Of a DNA stretch of 64,000 nucleotides, positions 16,568 through 25,631 are shown piece by piece. The notes below the pieces were generated by a model that made no database searches, was not told the DNA's origin, and saw only the letters and a program-made list of their open reading frames with translations. Both the position numbers and the translations under genes were made by a program. Position 1 is the stretch's first letter. The number at the start of each line of letters is the position of its first letter. The stretch spans positions 186,001 through 250,000 of the forward strand of contig JBALXI010000001.1 of the NCBI GenBank assembly GCA_036960605.1, given 5' to 3'. Origin of the DNA: Oleispira sp036960605. GTDB lineage: Bacteria > Pseudomonadota > Gammaproteobacteria > Pseudomonadales > Oceanobacteraceae.

Positions 16568-17631
16568 AATTTACTTTAGTTGCTGTCTTGTTCTTGCTGG
16601 CGATGAATCAAGCATACGGTCAGCAAAGTATTTATTCTAATTTTGATTCCGTCGTCAGCTCAGAATCAGTGCCTATCAATGACATGTTGACGGGCTGGGG
16701 TGGCTCCTATCAGCGTGGCGAGGTGGTTTACGCAGATGTCAGCTGGTCCTTTGGTTTTAAGAGTGATCTTGTTTTTGCGGATAAGGCTTTAGGGCAGTTG
16801 AGTCTTCAGCGAGAATATCGACGCTATTACTATTTGAATTACGATAAAGAAACTTCCGATTATTATCGAGCCTTAGAGTTAGGTAATACCTTAACGAGCA
16901 CTAAGAAACTAGATTTAACGTTTAAGCAATTTGATGCTCCAGGTCTTTCATTAGGATATGAAAGCGAAGTATTTCAGCTAGAATCGTTTAATGGGCAGTT
17001 TGGTTTTGATCTCGCCATGTATCGGCCAGGTCACTTTCAGTTTGGCAGTGTGAAGGGTATTGCAGAGGCGGGAGAGGCTGAGGCTGCTTCAGGGCTTATT
17101 GATTATCGCTATGATGACGATAAATTGTTAGATCATCAGGCAGAGGTAGATAAGGGGTTAGGCTTTAGTATTAGTGCCAATTTTTTACTGGCGTTAGGAG
17201 CATGGCAGGCTGAGGTCGAATTAAAAGATTTATTTAATCGTTTTCAGTGGGAAAATGGTGCCTTCACTCAAGGTTGTATCAATGTAGGGGGAGGTGCTGG
17301 CGCTCAGTGTGATGCAGAAGGTGCGGCATCAGGAATATCCGGACAGGGTATAATAACGGAGCGCATTCCTTTCACCTTAAATACCCGCATTGAGCATCAG
17401 TTAATGGATATTAGTCTTAACGGCTTGGTGCACGATCGCTATTATCGCTTAGGGTTGGAAAAAGGTGTGCAGACAAGCCTAGGGCGTTTGGGTTTTTTCT
17501 TGTATTATCCTCGTTTGGCTGGACTGTCTTGGCAGACGAGTTTCTTTAATATTGAACTCGGCGCAGATACCCTCAAACTTTCTCAGGCGCGTAATTTTCA
17601 GCTCAATATGGGTGTTAATTGGCACTGGTAG
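16564..17631 (+). CDS. Predicted outer-membrane beta-barrel protein, partner of the large lipoprotein
   Basis: A 355-residue protein without a family I can name. From the TTG at 16564 it has a clean signal peptide (residues 1-19, ending A-Y-G), then many short amphipathic strands with aromatic ends and a C-terminal W (…V-N-W-H-W), as expected for a barrel inserted by the Bam complex. The TTG overlaps the preceding stop (TTGA) and has GGTAGGG just upstream. The longer frame starting at another TTG (16546) would place charged residues before the signal peptide. Co-translation with the lipoprotein suggests a two-protein envelope assembly. Confidence 0.65.
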   Translation: MKFTLVAVLFLLAMNQAYGQQSIYSNFDSVVSSESVPINDMLTGWGGSYQRGEVVYADVSWSFGFKSDLVFADKALGQLSLQREYRRYYYLNYDKETSDYYRALELGNTLTSTKKLDLTFKQFDAPGLSLGYESEVFQLESFNGQFGFDLAMYRPGHFQFGSVKGIAEAGEAEAASGLIDYRYDDDKLLDHQAEVDKGLGFSISANFLLALGAWQAEVELKDLFNRFQWENGAFTQGCINVGGGAGAQCDAEGAASGISGQGIITERIPFTLNTRIEHQLMDISLNGLVHDRYYRLGLEKGVQTSLGRLGFFLYYPRLAGLSWQTSFFNIELGADTLKLSQARNFQLNMGVNWHW

Positions 17632-17691
17632 CGCATATATTTTGCTAGCTCATATTGTTATTGAGAGGCAGCTCATGTTTATTGGTAACTC

Positions 17692-19188
17692 ATGTATTTA
17701 GATTACTTTGGCTTAACTCGACTGCCTTTTTCAATAGCCCCTGACCCAGATTTACTCTATCTCAGTCCTGCCCATCATGAAGCGCTGGCGCATTTGAATT
17801 ATGCGTTGACAGCTCATGGTGGCCTAATCTGCTTAACCGGCGAAGTGGGGATGGGGAAGACAACACTCTGCAGAGCTTTTATTGAGCAAGTGCCTGAGCA
17901 TGTTGATATAGCTTATATTTTCAATCCAATGCTGTCGGCGCCAGAATTATTACAGTCTATTTGCACTGAGCTAGAAATATCTTGTGAGAGTGTGACAGGA
18001 GAAAAGCCGCTAAGTAATAAGCAGTTGATTGATCGTTTATATGAAGCCTTGATTGAGCGTTATGCCAGTGGCCGCAAAGTAATTTGTATTATCGATGAAG
18101 CCCAAAGCATGCCGGCGCCGTTGCTGGAACAGATCCGCTTGCTGACGAACCTAGAAACCAATCGTGATAAATTGCTAACCTTAATCTTGGTGGGCCAGCC
18201 AGAACTACAAGATATCCTTGCTCAACATTCTACTAGACAATTAGATCAGCGGATTACGGCGCGCTTTCATTTGCCCGCGATGAACAAAAAACAACTCAAG
18301 CCTTATATGCAACATCGACTAATGCAAGCAGGATGTGAGCAAGAGATACTCACCGATGGTGCGATTTCTGCTATTTGGTCAGGTTCTAATGGCATTCCGC
18401 GCTTAATTAACAGTATCGCCGATAGGGCACTTTTGGGCGCTTATGCGACAGGCAATTCGTGGGTCACTAAGGCTATTGCCAAACAGGCTGTCAGTGAAGT
18501 TGTTGGGCGCCCGAAAAATCACGGGTTTAAGTATGCAAAAGGCTTAGTCTACCTTGCTACGGTCACTCTGTTGGCAACATCCTTATCGTTGTTGGATCTC
18601 GGAAAGTTAAATGGGATCAATAACCTGTGGGGATTCAATCCCTATCAACGTCTTGCCCAGGTTAATGGTTTAGATGTCTCTGCTGTTGATTTAAGTAATT
18701 GTCAGGAGATCAAAAAAAATAGTGAGTTTGCTTGTCTGGAACTTGATTGGTCATTAGTTGAGTTGAAAAGCTTGCAGCAACCTATTGCAATATTCGATGG
18801 TGAACATTGGCAAGTTGTCACTGCAAATCAATTATCGATTCTGCCGCTGCGCAGCCTTATATTGTGGCAGCCCATTGAAGGATTTAAAAAACCGGTTAAG
18901 CCGGGTGAGTCTCACTCGCTTATCGCTTGGGTTAGAGAGTCATTGGCGGATGTGTCTTCATACAGTGAGTGGCAAGTCATCGCTCCTGATGGAGCACCTC
19001 AGCATGATTTCCATTTTTATTACGATCCCATACTGTCTCACAAAGTGTCGTCCTTTCAGCGTCAGGCAGGTTTAAAAGCCGATCGAATTATTGGCTTAAA
19101 AACCTTATTGGCGTTGCAGGCTAAAAACCTTAAGGACCGAGGGGAGATCAAGATTTCACAGGATCTTGCATTGGATGAGGGCGCTTAG
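17692..19188 (+). CDS. gspA: GspA/ExeA-type AAA ATPase of type II secretion
   Basis: A 498-residue inner-membrane ATPase. Residues 1-270 form the ExeA-type AAA domain with Walker A GEVGMGKTT (50-58) and Walker B IIDEAQ (about 133-138); one membrane segment follows at about 283-302. The periplasmic part ends in a peptidoglycan-binding-like repeat (…F-Q-R-Q-A-G-L…). With GspB it is known to help assemble the type II secretin in peptidoglycan in Aeromonas. The ribosome binding site before ATG 17692 is weak, but the N terminus (MYLDYFGLTRLPFSIAPDP) is exactly the family consensus. The remaining gsp genes are not in the window. Confidence 0.9.
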   Translation: MYLDYFGLTRLPFSIAPDPDLLYLSPAHHEALAHLNYALTAHGGLICLTGEVGMGKTTLCRAFIEQVPEHVDIAYIFNPMLSAPELLQSICTELEISCESVTGEKPLSNKQLIDRLYEALIERYASGRKVICIIDEAQSMPAPLLEQIRLLTNLETNRDKLLTLILVGQPELQDILAQHSTRQLDQRITARFHLPAMNKKQLKPYMQHRLMQAGCEQEILTDGAISAIWSGSNGIPRLINSIADRALLGAYATGNSWVTKAIAKQAVSEVVGRPKNHGFKYAKGLVYLATVTLLATSLSLLDLGKLNGINNLWGFNPYQRLAQVNGLDVSAVDLSNCQEIKKNSEFACLELDWSLVELKSLQQPIAIFDGEHWQVVTANQLSILPLRSLILWQPIEGFKKPVKPGESHSLIAWVRESLADVSSYSEWQVIAPDGAPQHDFHFYYDPILSHKVSSFQRQAGLKADRIIGLKTLLALQAKNLKDRGEIKISQDLALDEGA

Positions 19189-19848
19189 ATGTCTTATATA
19201 TTACAGGCATTAAAAAAATCTGAGCAGGAGCGCGAACTTGCGGCGCAAAGTCCCGCTATTATGTTTGCTGAAAAATCGAGTGGCATAGAAAGGCTTGTGG
19301 CTAATAATGTTGAAAAACCAGCCAGCTTTCCTGCTTGGCAAAAAGGGTTGATTGCTCTCGCCGCACTGTTGCTGGTATTAGTTTTGGGTTATTTACTTCA
19401 AGGCTCTAATGTTAAACCAGCAGATCGGATAAGCGGTGAATTAATGTCGGTGGATAGATTAAATCCAGCGATTGTGCCTAGTGAAGCGGAAGGTGTCTTA
19501 AAAGAGGTTGTTTTAACGGAAGCTGTTTCACAGGAAAAAGCGTTATTGAATCAAGTCGATAACGAAATCACTGAACTAGCAATACCGCATCAGATCATTA
19601 GGCCAAAGAGAGCAGTAGAGCAGGCATCTGACGATATTAAATTGTTAATTCCTAATATTGTTATTAGCAGCCATATCTACAGTTCATTACCCGAGCACCG
19701 CAGTATTGTTGTTAATGGCGAACGCCTAGTTGAAGCCGACTTTATTACGGCTCAAGTGCAAATTAAAGAAATAACACATCAAGGTATGATTATTGATGTT
19801 AATGGTTGGCCGTTGGTGGTTAGTCGCAGTCGTGGTTGGAGTCGTTAG
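19189..19848 (+). CDS. gspB: General secretion pathway protein B (GspB)
   Basis: A 219-residue partner of GspA. The N terminus MSYILQALKKSEQERE is the hallmark of the family, a single membrane segment lies at about residues 51-69, and the C-terminal GspB domain (about 150-219) is periplasmic. Its ATG begins directly after the gspA stop codon, indicating coupling. Its stop lies 5 nt upstream of the dinG start, so the three genes may share a transcript although dinG has no functional link. Confidence 0.9.
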   Translation: MSYILQALKKSEQERELAAQSPAIMFAEKSSGIERLVANNVEKPASFPAWQKGLIALAALLLVLVLGYLLQGSNVKPADRISGELMSVDRLNPAIVPSEAEGVLKEVVLTEAVSQEKALLNQVDNEITELAIPHQIIRPKRAVEQASDDIKLLIPNIVISSHIYSSLPEHRSIVVNGERLVEADFITAQVQIKEITHQGMIIDVNGWPLVVSRSRGWSR

Positions 19849-19853
19849 AAACC

Positions 19854-21950
19854 GTGTTATCGCAAAAGTTAAAAGATGAAATTCAAACGTTATACCGCAA
19901 GCTCGTTGAAAAAATGAAGCTAACCCCGCGTATGGGGCAGCGCGTGATGATTGCAGAAATAGCCAAGTCATTAGGTGCCATCGTCGAAGATGATAAAGAA
20001 GAGCGCTCCAATGAAGCGGGTATCGTCGTCGTTGAAGCGGGTACCGGAACGGGTAAGACCTTAGCGTATCTAACCGCGACACTGCCGATGGCGATGGCGG
20101 CTGAGAAAAAGCTACTCATTTCAACGGCTACTATTGCTCTGCAAGAGCAGATTCTCGATAAAGATATTCCAGCATTCAGAAAAAACTCAGGCATCCCTTT
20201 CAAGTTTGCTTTAGCAAAAGGCCGCGGGCGTTATTTGTGTTTAATAAAACTGGATAAAGCGTTGCAGCAAATGTCGGGTTTATTATCGACTGTGGATTTG
20301 TTTGATCAGGCACCAGAAGCTGCAGATCAGGCTCTGTATGAGGATCTTTTATCTTCTTATGGGCGTGGTGACTGGAATGGCGATAAAGATCGCTTAGGTT
20401 ATGAAATCGAGCCGAGCCAATGGCGCCATCTAACCGCGACCCACAGAGAGTGCTCAAACCGTCGTTGTGAGCAGTTTCAGAATTGTGCTTTTTATAAGGC
20501 ACGTGGTGAGTTAGATACTGCCGATATTATTATTGCTAACCATGATCTTGTGCTTTCTGATTTGGTTTTGGGTGGTGGTGCGGTATTACCAGCGCCTGAA
20601 AAACTTATTTATGTCTTCGATGAGGGGCATCATCTGGCAGACAAAGCACTGAATCATTTTAAAGTTGAAATTGGAGTGCGTTCCCAGCGCCAGTGGTTAA
20701 AGCAGTTAGAAAAGGCGTTGGAGCAATTGATTACTCAGGGCGGCATTCCTAATACGATGATGCACAGTATTAGGAATGCTCCGGAACAAATCAGCGAATG
20801 CCAACAGGCGTTGACGTTTCTTTGGCCAATGGTGCAAGAAATGTTGGGGGAAGGCGAGCGTTTGCGTTTTGAATTTGGTCGTGTGCCAGATGAACTAAAA
20901 GCTCTACTGCAGAACTTGAAAACACCTCTGCAACCCTTGTTGCAATGTTTGGATAAATTAAATGAAGCGCTGCAAAAATCCCTCGATCCTAAAGAAGAGG
21001 GTGAATTTGAGCGCGTAGTCGCTGAAAGTTTTCAAGCCCCTATTGGTATCTTGTTTTCTCGCTCAGAAATATTATGGGATGGGCTAATTTGGTTGTTGGC
21101 TGAAGAAGCGGCGGATGTAACTCCGTATGCCCGCTGGATGTCGAAAACGGCGTATGGCGAGGATTGGGATATTCAGTTGTGCGTATCGCCCATTCGAGTC
21201 GCAGAGCAGTTGCGAAAAAGCCTGTGGTGGCGTTGTTATGGCGCGGTTGTGACGTCAGCGACATTGACCTCGTTAAATACGTTTAATCAAATAGCCATTG
21301 AAACAGGGCTGCCTCAGTGGGCTAATTTTCAGAAAGTGGTCTCTCCTTTTGATTATCCAAACCTGGGTACTATTCGTGTGCCTAAGCTTCAGCACGATCC
21401 TAAAGCGGAGGGTTATCAAGAAGAGATCAATAATTGGCTTCAAAATAATATTAATCTCAAAGAGGGCAGCTTGGTTTTGTTTAGCTCGCGCGCTCAGATG
21501 AAGGCCTGTAATGACGCACTCTATCCAAAGTGGCGTGATGATTTATTAGTACAGGGATTTTTACCTAAATCAGAAATTGTGAAGCGTCATCAAGAAAAAA
21601 TTGATAAAGGAAGGGGCGGCGTTATTTTTGGCCTGGCAAGTTTTGCAGAAGGTATAGATTTGCCCGGTGATTATTTGACCCATGTGGTAATTGTTAAGAT
21701 ACCTTTTGCCGTGCCAGATGATCCTTTACAGGCCGCGACTAGCGAATGGATGGAAAGCCAGGGCCGAAACCCCTTTATGGAACTTACGTTACCCGCGGCA
21801 TCGGTACGTTTGGTTCAGGCAGCAGGACGTTTGATTCGAAAGGAAGATGATGTTGGCGTCATTAGTATTTTAGATAAGAGAATTGTGGCCAGCCGTTATG
21901 GTCGCCTTTTACTGGATTCATTGCCGCCTTTTAAGCGACAAATTGATTGA
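19854..21950 (+). CDS. dinG: ATP-dependent DNA helicase DinG
   Basis: An XPD-like iron-sulfur helicase (5'-3') that resolves R-loops, D-loops and G-quadruplexes. Walker A EAGTGTGKT lies at residues 61-69, the DEAH-type box is D-E-G-H in VFDEGHHLAD, and the four cluster cysteines are present: C129 and three in the segment ECSNRRCEQFQNC. The C-terminal helicase motif VQAAGRLIRK is intact. I chose the GTG at 19854 because the resulting N terminus (MLSQKLKDEIQ) matches homologues; the longest frame starts at a TTG (19836) inside gspB. The 698-residue product is close to the 716 of E. coli. Confidence 0.93.
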   Translation: MLSQKLKDEIQTLYRKLVEKMKLTPRMGQRVMIAEIAKSLGAIVEDDKEERSNEAGIVVVEAGTGTGKTLAYLTATLPMAMAAEKKLLISTATIALQEQILDKDIPAFRKNSGIPFKFALAKGRGRYLCLIKLDKALQQMSGLLSTVDLFDQAPEAADQALYEDLLSSYGRGDWNGDKDRLGYEIEPSQWRHLTATHRECSNRRCEQFQNCAFYKARGELDTADIIIANHDLVLSDLVLGGGAVLPAPEKLIYVFDEGHHLADKALNHFKVEIGVRSQRQWLKQLEKALEQLITQGGIPNTMMHSIRNAPEQISECQQALTFLWPMVQEMLGEGERLRFEFGRVPDELKALLQNLKTPLQPLLQCLDKLNEALQKSLDPKEEGEFERVVAESFQAPIGILFSRSEILWDGLIWLLAEEAADVTPYARWMSKTAYGEDWDIQLCVSPIRVAEQLRKSLWWRCYGAVVTSATLTSLNTFNQIAIETGLPQWANFQKVVSPFDYPNLGTIRVPKLQHDPKAEGYQEEINNWLQNNINLKEGSLVLFSSRAQMKACNDALYPKWRDDLLVQGFLPKSEIVKRHQEKIDKGRGGVIFGLASFAEGIDLPGDYLTHVVIVKIPFAVPDDPLQAATSEWMESQGRNPFMELTLPAASVRLVQAAGRLIRKEDDVGVISILDKRIVASRYGRLLLDSLPPFKRQID

Positions 21951-21984
21951 TGAGTCTTAAGTATAAGTAGTACGGATATAAAGT

Positions 21985-22030
21985 AGCAGGCATAAAAAAA
22001 GACCTTCAAAGGTCTTTTTTTATGCCTGCT
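21985..22030. terminator. Bidirectional terminator between dinG and the hydrolase-PilZ gene
   Basis: A perfect 20-bp inverted repeat (AGCAGGCATAAAAAAAGACC and its complement) with a 6-nt loop. The internal GACC/GGTC stem is flanked by A7 and T7, so it works in both directions between convergent genes. Confidence 0.9.
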
Positions 22031-22056
22031 TTTCAAGTACTGCTCTTCAAGTATAG

Positions 22057-23340
22057 CTAAGCAAGACGCAAGTTCTCTGCCATGGCAGGCATACTGTGTG
22101 GATTGAACTCATCAATACTTTCTAGTAGCTCGATTAGCTCGTCAGCTGCTTTGAAATCACGTTGAATTAGAATACAGCGTAGATTTTTTTGATTACGTTC
22201 TATAATGCGAACATGAAAGTGATGTTTCATGCCATCCACTTGAAGCTGTAAGCCTTTTGAGCTTTCGCTAAGCGTTAAATCACTGTGGTTTAAGTTGATT
22301 TGGCAGCCTGAGAAGTTGATATCAACAATGCGGATGTCGTGTTCAATTCCTGTTGTTTCATCAACTAATATTGCTTTGTCATTTTCAAGCGTTAACCGAG
22401 GCTGTAAGCGGCGCTCTTGAGAAAAATAAGAATCTTGGAATAAGCGAGTGCCGGCAATACCTTCAATGCTCTGATCTAATATAAAACGATAGAAAAGATC
22501 GGAAGTTATGTCTCGACGTTCAAACTGAGATAGATGGTCGGCATCTTCAATCACGGCAAACTGTGCATCGGCACAAGAAGCGGCGAATGCAGCATTTTCT
22601 TCCGGCAAGGTGAAGTTATCAAACTCACCTGTAGCGACTAACGTCGGGCAAGTCGGAAACTTATCAAAACCATCAAAGCGTAAAAGGCGCTGTGTATTCT
22701 GCGCGTAACGTTTCTGTTCGTTATCGTTTAAACGCGCCACTTGGCGATACAGTAAACGACGGTAGGTTTTGCCTACTTCGGTTTCTTGCATGCGATTGTG
22801 GTTGATTAGATTAGAGACAGCGGTTGCAGCAAAGGCTTTCAATTCACCTTGCGCCAGTAAATTTAGCGAGTCTTCTAATAACAATACCAAGGTATCGCGG
22901 CGGAAACAGGTAATCCCTGAAACGAGTAATCTTTGTACGAAACTTGGGTATTCTGCCGCGAATAAGGTTGCCATGGCAGAGCCATAGCTGATACCAACCA
23001 TTATTACTTGCTCTACACCTTGAACTTCAAAGAAACCTTTGAGTAGCGATGAGAAGTCTTTTAGATCCAGCTCTGGTGCAAGTTGGTCATTGCTACCTTG
23101 AGACGGGAGATCTAATAGAATCACAGGGTGAGTTTGGTATACCAGCTCTACTTCTGATTTAAATGAAGTAAAACTTTGGAATGCGCCACCTAAAAATACA
23201 ACCGGAGTGTTGCCAACATTCTCAGGTTGAGAGAATAGATGGAACTCAAGTTTATAGCGTCCAATCATCTGGATACTAGGGGCTTGCTTTAGACTGTTTG
23301 GTTCGAATGTAGAAAACTGCATGGGCAATCTCGACTTCAT
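22057..23340 (-). CDS. Alpha/beta hydrolase fused to a C-terminal PilZ domain
   Basis: A 427-residue two-domain protein. Residues about 25-290 are an alpha/beta hydrolase with nucleophile elbow G-I-S-Y-G (Ser118), an acid region near VATGEFDNF (D241) and catalytic His269 in ADHLSQ. Residues about 308-410 look like a PilZ domain, with R-L-Q-P-R (R311, R315) and DINFSG (340-345); these correspond to the RxxxR and D/NxSxxG motifs that bind cyclic di-GMP, except that the motif serine is Asn342. The arrangement suggests an esterase- or lipase-like activity controlled by cyclic di-GMP. Substrate unknown; no signal peptide, so cytoplasmic. The start is uncertain: ATG 23340 has only an A-rich leader, and ATG 23322 is an alternative. 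Confidence 0.82.
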   Translation of the reverse strand: MKSRLPMQFSTFEPNSLKQAPSIQMIGRYKLEFHLFSQPENVGNTPVVFLGGAFQSFTSFKSEVELVYQTHPVILLDLPSQGSNDQLAPELDLKDFSSLLKGFFEVQGVEQVIMVGISYGSAMATLFAAEYPSFVQRLLVSGITCFRRDTLVLLLEDSLNLLAQGELKAFAATAVSNLINHNRMQETEVGKTYRRLLYRQVARLNDNEQKRYAQNTQRLLRFDGFDKFPTCPTLVATGEFDNFTLPEENAAFAASCADAQFAVIEDADHLSQFERRDITSDLFYRFILDQSIEGIAGTRLFQDSYFSQERRLQPRLTLENDKAILVDETTGIEHDIRIVDINFSGCQINLNHSDLTLSESSKGLQLQVDGMKHHFHVRIIERNQKNLRCILIQRDFKAADELIELLESIDEFNPHSMPAMAENLRLA

Positions 23341-23530
23341 TTTTTCTTATAGTCTCAAGATTATGCTTCATTTATAGACAGATATCTATAGGTGTCGTAC
23401 ATCTTTACTAAATTAATAGAAAATGAAATCGTCGCTGTAAGTTGTTGATATATAAGGATTAATTTGAATTCTTAACAGCTTGGGCCAGTGCATTGGCCCA
23501 AATTGGGGTAACTATTCTAGTGAGAATGGT

Positions 23531-24184
23531 CTACTTAGGAAGGTTTAGTGTGTACTCAATATGAGATGGGGTGACGTTGACACCAATTTCGCCATTGGGG
23601 CTGGCAATTTGTTGAGAATTGAAGTTTCCTAGGTTGGGGATTTTTATGGTGAAAGAGTTGCCATCTGCAGAAAAATTAGAATTGGTAGGTAATGAAGATG
23701 AAATATCTAAGTCGTCAGGTAGTGATGCCTTAAAATCTAAGCTGGTTAGGTCAATGGGCCCAGTAAGGGAATATGCAGCTCGTATTTTGTCTAAAGTCCC
23801 TTCTGAAATAGGCGCTTTAAGAAATTCAGTGGTAGCCAGTGGAAGCTGTGGCGCTAAGTTATTGTCTAGAGCTCTTAAATTGTTCAAATCGTCGTAAGTG
23901 CTTAGCTCATAGCTGATTGAAGAAACCGAATGAGTTTGATCTTGCGGCAGTAATTGAGTGGCTTCTTCTATAGGTGTTACTTTCAGTTTCACGGGTACGG
24001 AAGGCGATTTATTTTCCGGTTTTTGCTGACGAACGATAACCGTCGTATCTTTTATATAAGTATCAGTTAGCTCTTCGGATGAAAGAGAGCTGATCTCGGC
24101 CCAGGCGATAGAATTAACCAGCAATAAAAGCGGGATAGAAATGCTAACGTTGATGATTGAGCTTTTCTTGAGGTTCTTATTCAT
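23531..24184 (-). CDS. Secreted protein of unknown function
   Basis: A 217-residue protein I do not recognise. It has a Sec signal peptide (residues 1-32, hydrophobic core I-P-L-L-L-L-V, ending A-W-A), then a low-complexity Ser/Leu/Asp-rich region with no cysteine in the mature part, and a C-terminal segment predicted to be beta strands (…HIEYTLNLPK). The start ATG 24184 has GGAAC upstream; an in-frame ATG at 24196 would put extra residues before the signal. It is separated by 190 bp from the hydrolase-PilZ gene on the same strand. Probably periplasmic; function unknown. Confidence 0.65.
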   Translation of the reverse strand: MNKNLKKSSIINVSISIPLLLLVNSIAWAEISSLSSEELTDTYIKDTTVIVRQQKPENKSPSVPVKLKVTPIEEATQLLPQDQTHSVSSISYELSTYDDLNNLRALDNNLAPQLPLATTEFLKAPISEGTLDKIRAAYSLTGPIDLTSLDFKASLPDDLDISSSLPTNSNFSADGNSFTIKIPNLGNFNSQQIASPNGEIGVNVTPSHIEYTLNLPK

Positions 24185-24389
24185 GCTGGGTTCCATACAT
24201 TAAGACAATGATGTTATTTTTATCCTAGCCTAGGCTATTTAAGAAGCAAGGTCGTTTACGTCAAGTTGACACCAGTTAAGTAGACATTGCTTAATACTCC
24301 CCTAGGATCATTTTTTTTATAACAAAAATCAAGGAAATCCGTCAGTTACTGCGATAGCGCTTCTAAAGCAGCTGTGTTTTAATCCGCCT

Positions 24390-25631
24390 ATGAAAAAATC
24401 ACTTCCCCTATTTATCGGCTTTCGCTACTTAGCAGCAAAACGTCGAAATCACTTTATTTCTTTTATCTCAGCGTCTTCTATGGTCGGCATGACCTTGGGT
24501 GTTGCGGTACTTATTCTCGTATTATCAGTTATGAATGGTTTTGACCAAGAATTGCGCGAGCGCATTCTAGGGATGATCCCTCATGGTGTGATTTATGAAC
24601 GAGGCGGTGTCCAAAATTGGCAAGAACTGGCGGAGGAGGTTGAGAAATTCCCTGGTGTAGTTGCTGCTGCACCGTTAACACGCCTGCAAGGCATGATGGC
24701 TTATCAAGGTCGCGTACAGGGTGCTATGGTAACCGGTATTGACCCCGCGGCTGAAAAGCGCGTTTCAATATTACCTGATCATATGGTGCAAGGTGAACTG
24801 TCGTCGTTAACCGCTTCCGGTTTTAATGTGGTTATGGGTGAAATTTTAGCCCGCCGTTTAAACTTGGTTATAGGCGACAAAGTAACGCTGATGCTGCCCG
24901 AAGCGACCTTGTCTCCGGCCGGTATTTTACCCCGTATTAAGCGTTTAACGGTGTCAGGCATATTCTCAGTGGGTGCTGAACTGGATGCTAATCTTGCGGT
25001 TATTCATCTGGCTGATGCACGAAAACTTGCTCGCCTTGCAGGTGAAGCCCAAGCCTTAAGAATTAAGACAGAAAACTTATTCACTGCCCCTAAGTTGGTT
25101 TGGCAATTGGTGAGTCAAGTTGAGGGTATTTATTCCGGCAGTGACTGGACCAGAACGCATGGCAATTTATTTCAAGCAATCAAGATGGAAAAAACCATGA
25201 TTGGTTTGCTGTTATTAATCATTGTCGCGGTTGCTGCGTTTAATATTATTTCAACACTCGTTATGGTGGTTACCGATAAACAGGCCGATATCGCTATTTT
25301 AAGAACGATGGGGGCCACACCGAATACGATCTTACAGATTTTTATGGTGCAGGGTTTGGCCATCGGTGTGGTCGGTGTCGCACTGGGTACGGTACTAGGG
25401 ATTATTGGTGCGTTGACCGTTTCTGATGTTATTGCTTGGATAGAGCAGGTGTCTGGAGTGCAGTTTTTAAATAGCGATGTGTACTTTATCAGTTATTTAC
25501 CTTCGCAATTGCTCTGGTCAGATGTAGCGGTTGTTACTTCTAGTGCGCTGGTGCTGAGTTTTCTTGCGACTATTTATCCTGCGGTAAGGGCGTCAAAAAT
25601 TCAACCAGCAGAGGCGTTACGCTATGAATGA
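24390..25631 (+). CDS. Lipoprotein-releasing ABC transporter permease (LolC/LolE/LolF family)
   Basis: A 413-residue inner-membrane permease: one membrane helix near the N terminus (about 28-50), a large periplasmic domain (about 50-265), and three C-terminal helices (about 270-295, 320-345 and 375-400), the MacB/LolC topology. The N-terminal motif K-R-R-N-H-F-I-S-F-I-S is typical of LolC and LolE. It extracts mature lipoproteins from the inner membrane and hands them to LolA. It overlaps lolD by 8 nt. Only one permease gene is present, whereas many relatives have lolC and lolE flanking lolD; this could therefore be the homodimeric LolF type. No clear ribosome binding site precedes the ATG. 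Confidence 0.92.
   Translation: MKKSLPLFIGFRYLAAKRRNHFISFISASSMVGMTLGVAVLILVLSVMNGFDQELRERILGMIPHGVIYERGGVQNWQELAEEVEKFPGVVAAAPLTRLQGMMAYQGRVQGAMVTGIDPAAEKRVSILPDHMVQGELSSLTASGFNVVMGEILARRLNLVIGDKVTLMLPEATLSPAGILPRIKRLTVSGIFSVGAELDANLAVIHLADARKLARLAGEAQALRIKTENLFTAPKLVWQLVSQVEGIYSGSDWTRTHGNLFQAIKMEKTMIGLLLLIIVAVAAFNIISTLVMVVTDKQADIAILRTMGATPNTILQIFMVQGLAIGVVGVALGTVLGIIGALTVSDVIAWIEQVSGVQFLNSDVYFISYLPSQLLWSDVAVVTSSALVLSFLATIYPAVRASKIQPAEALRYE

Noticed and set aside
23480..23501. Hairpin TTGGGCCA-N6-TGGCCCAA after the unknown secreted gene
   Set aside because: A clear 8-bp stem, but without a T tract on the relevant strand, so I do not call it a terminator.
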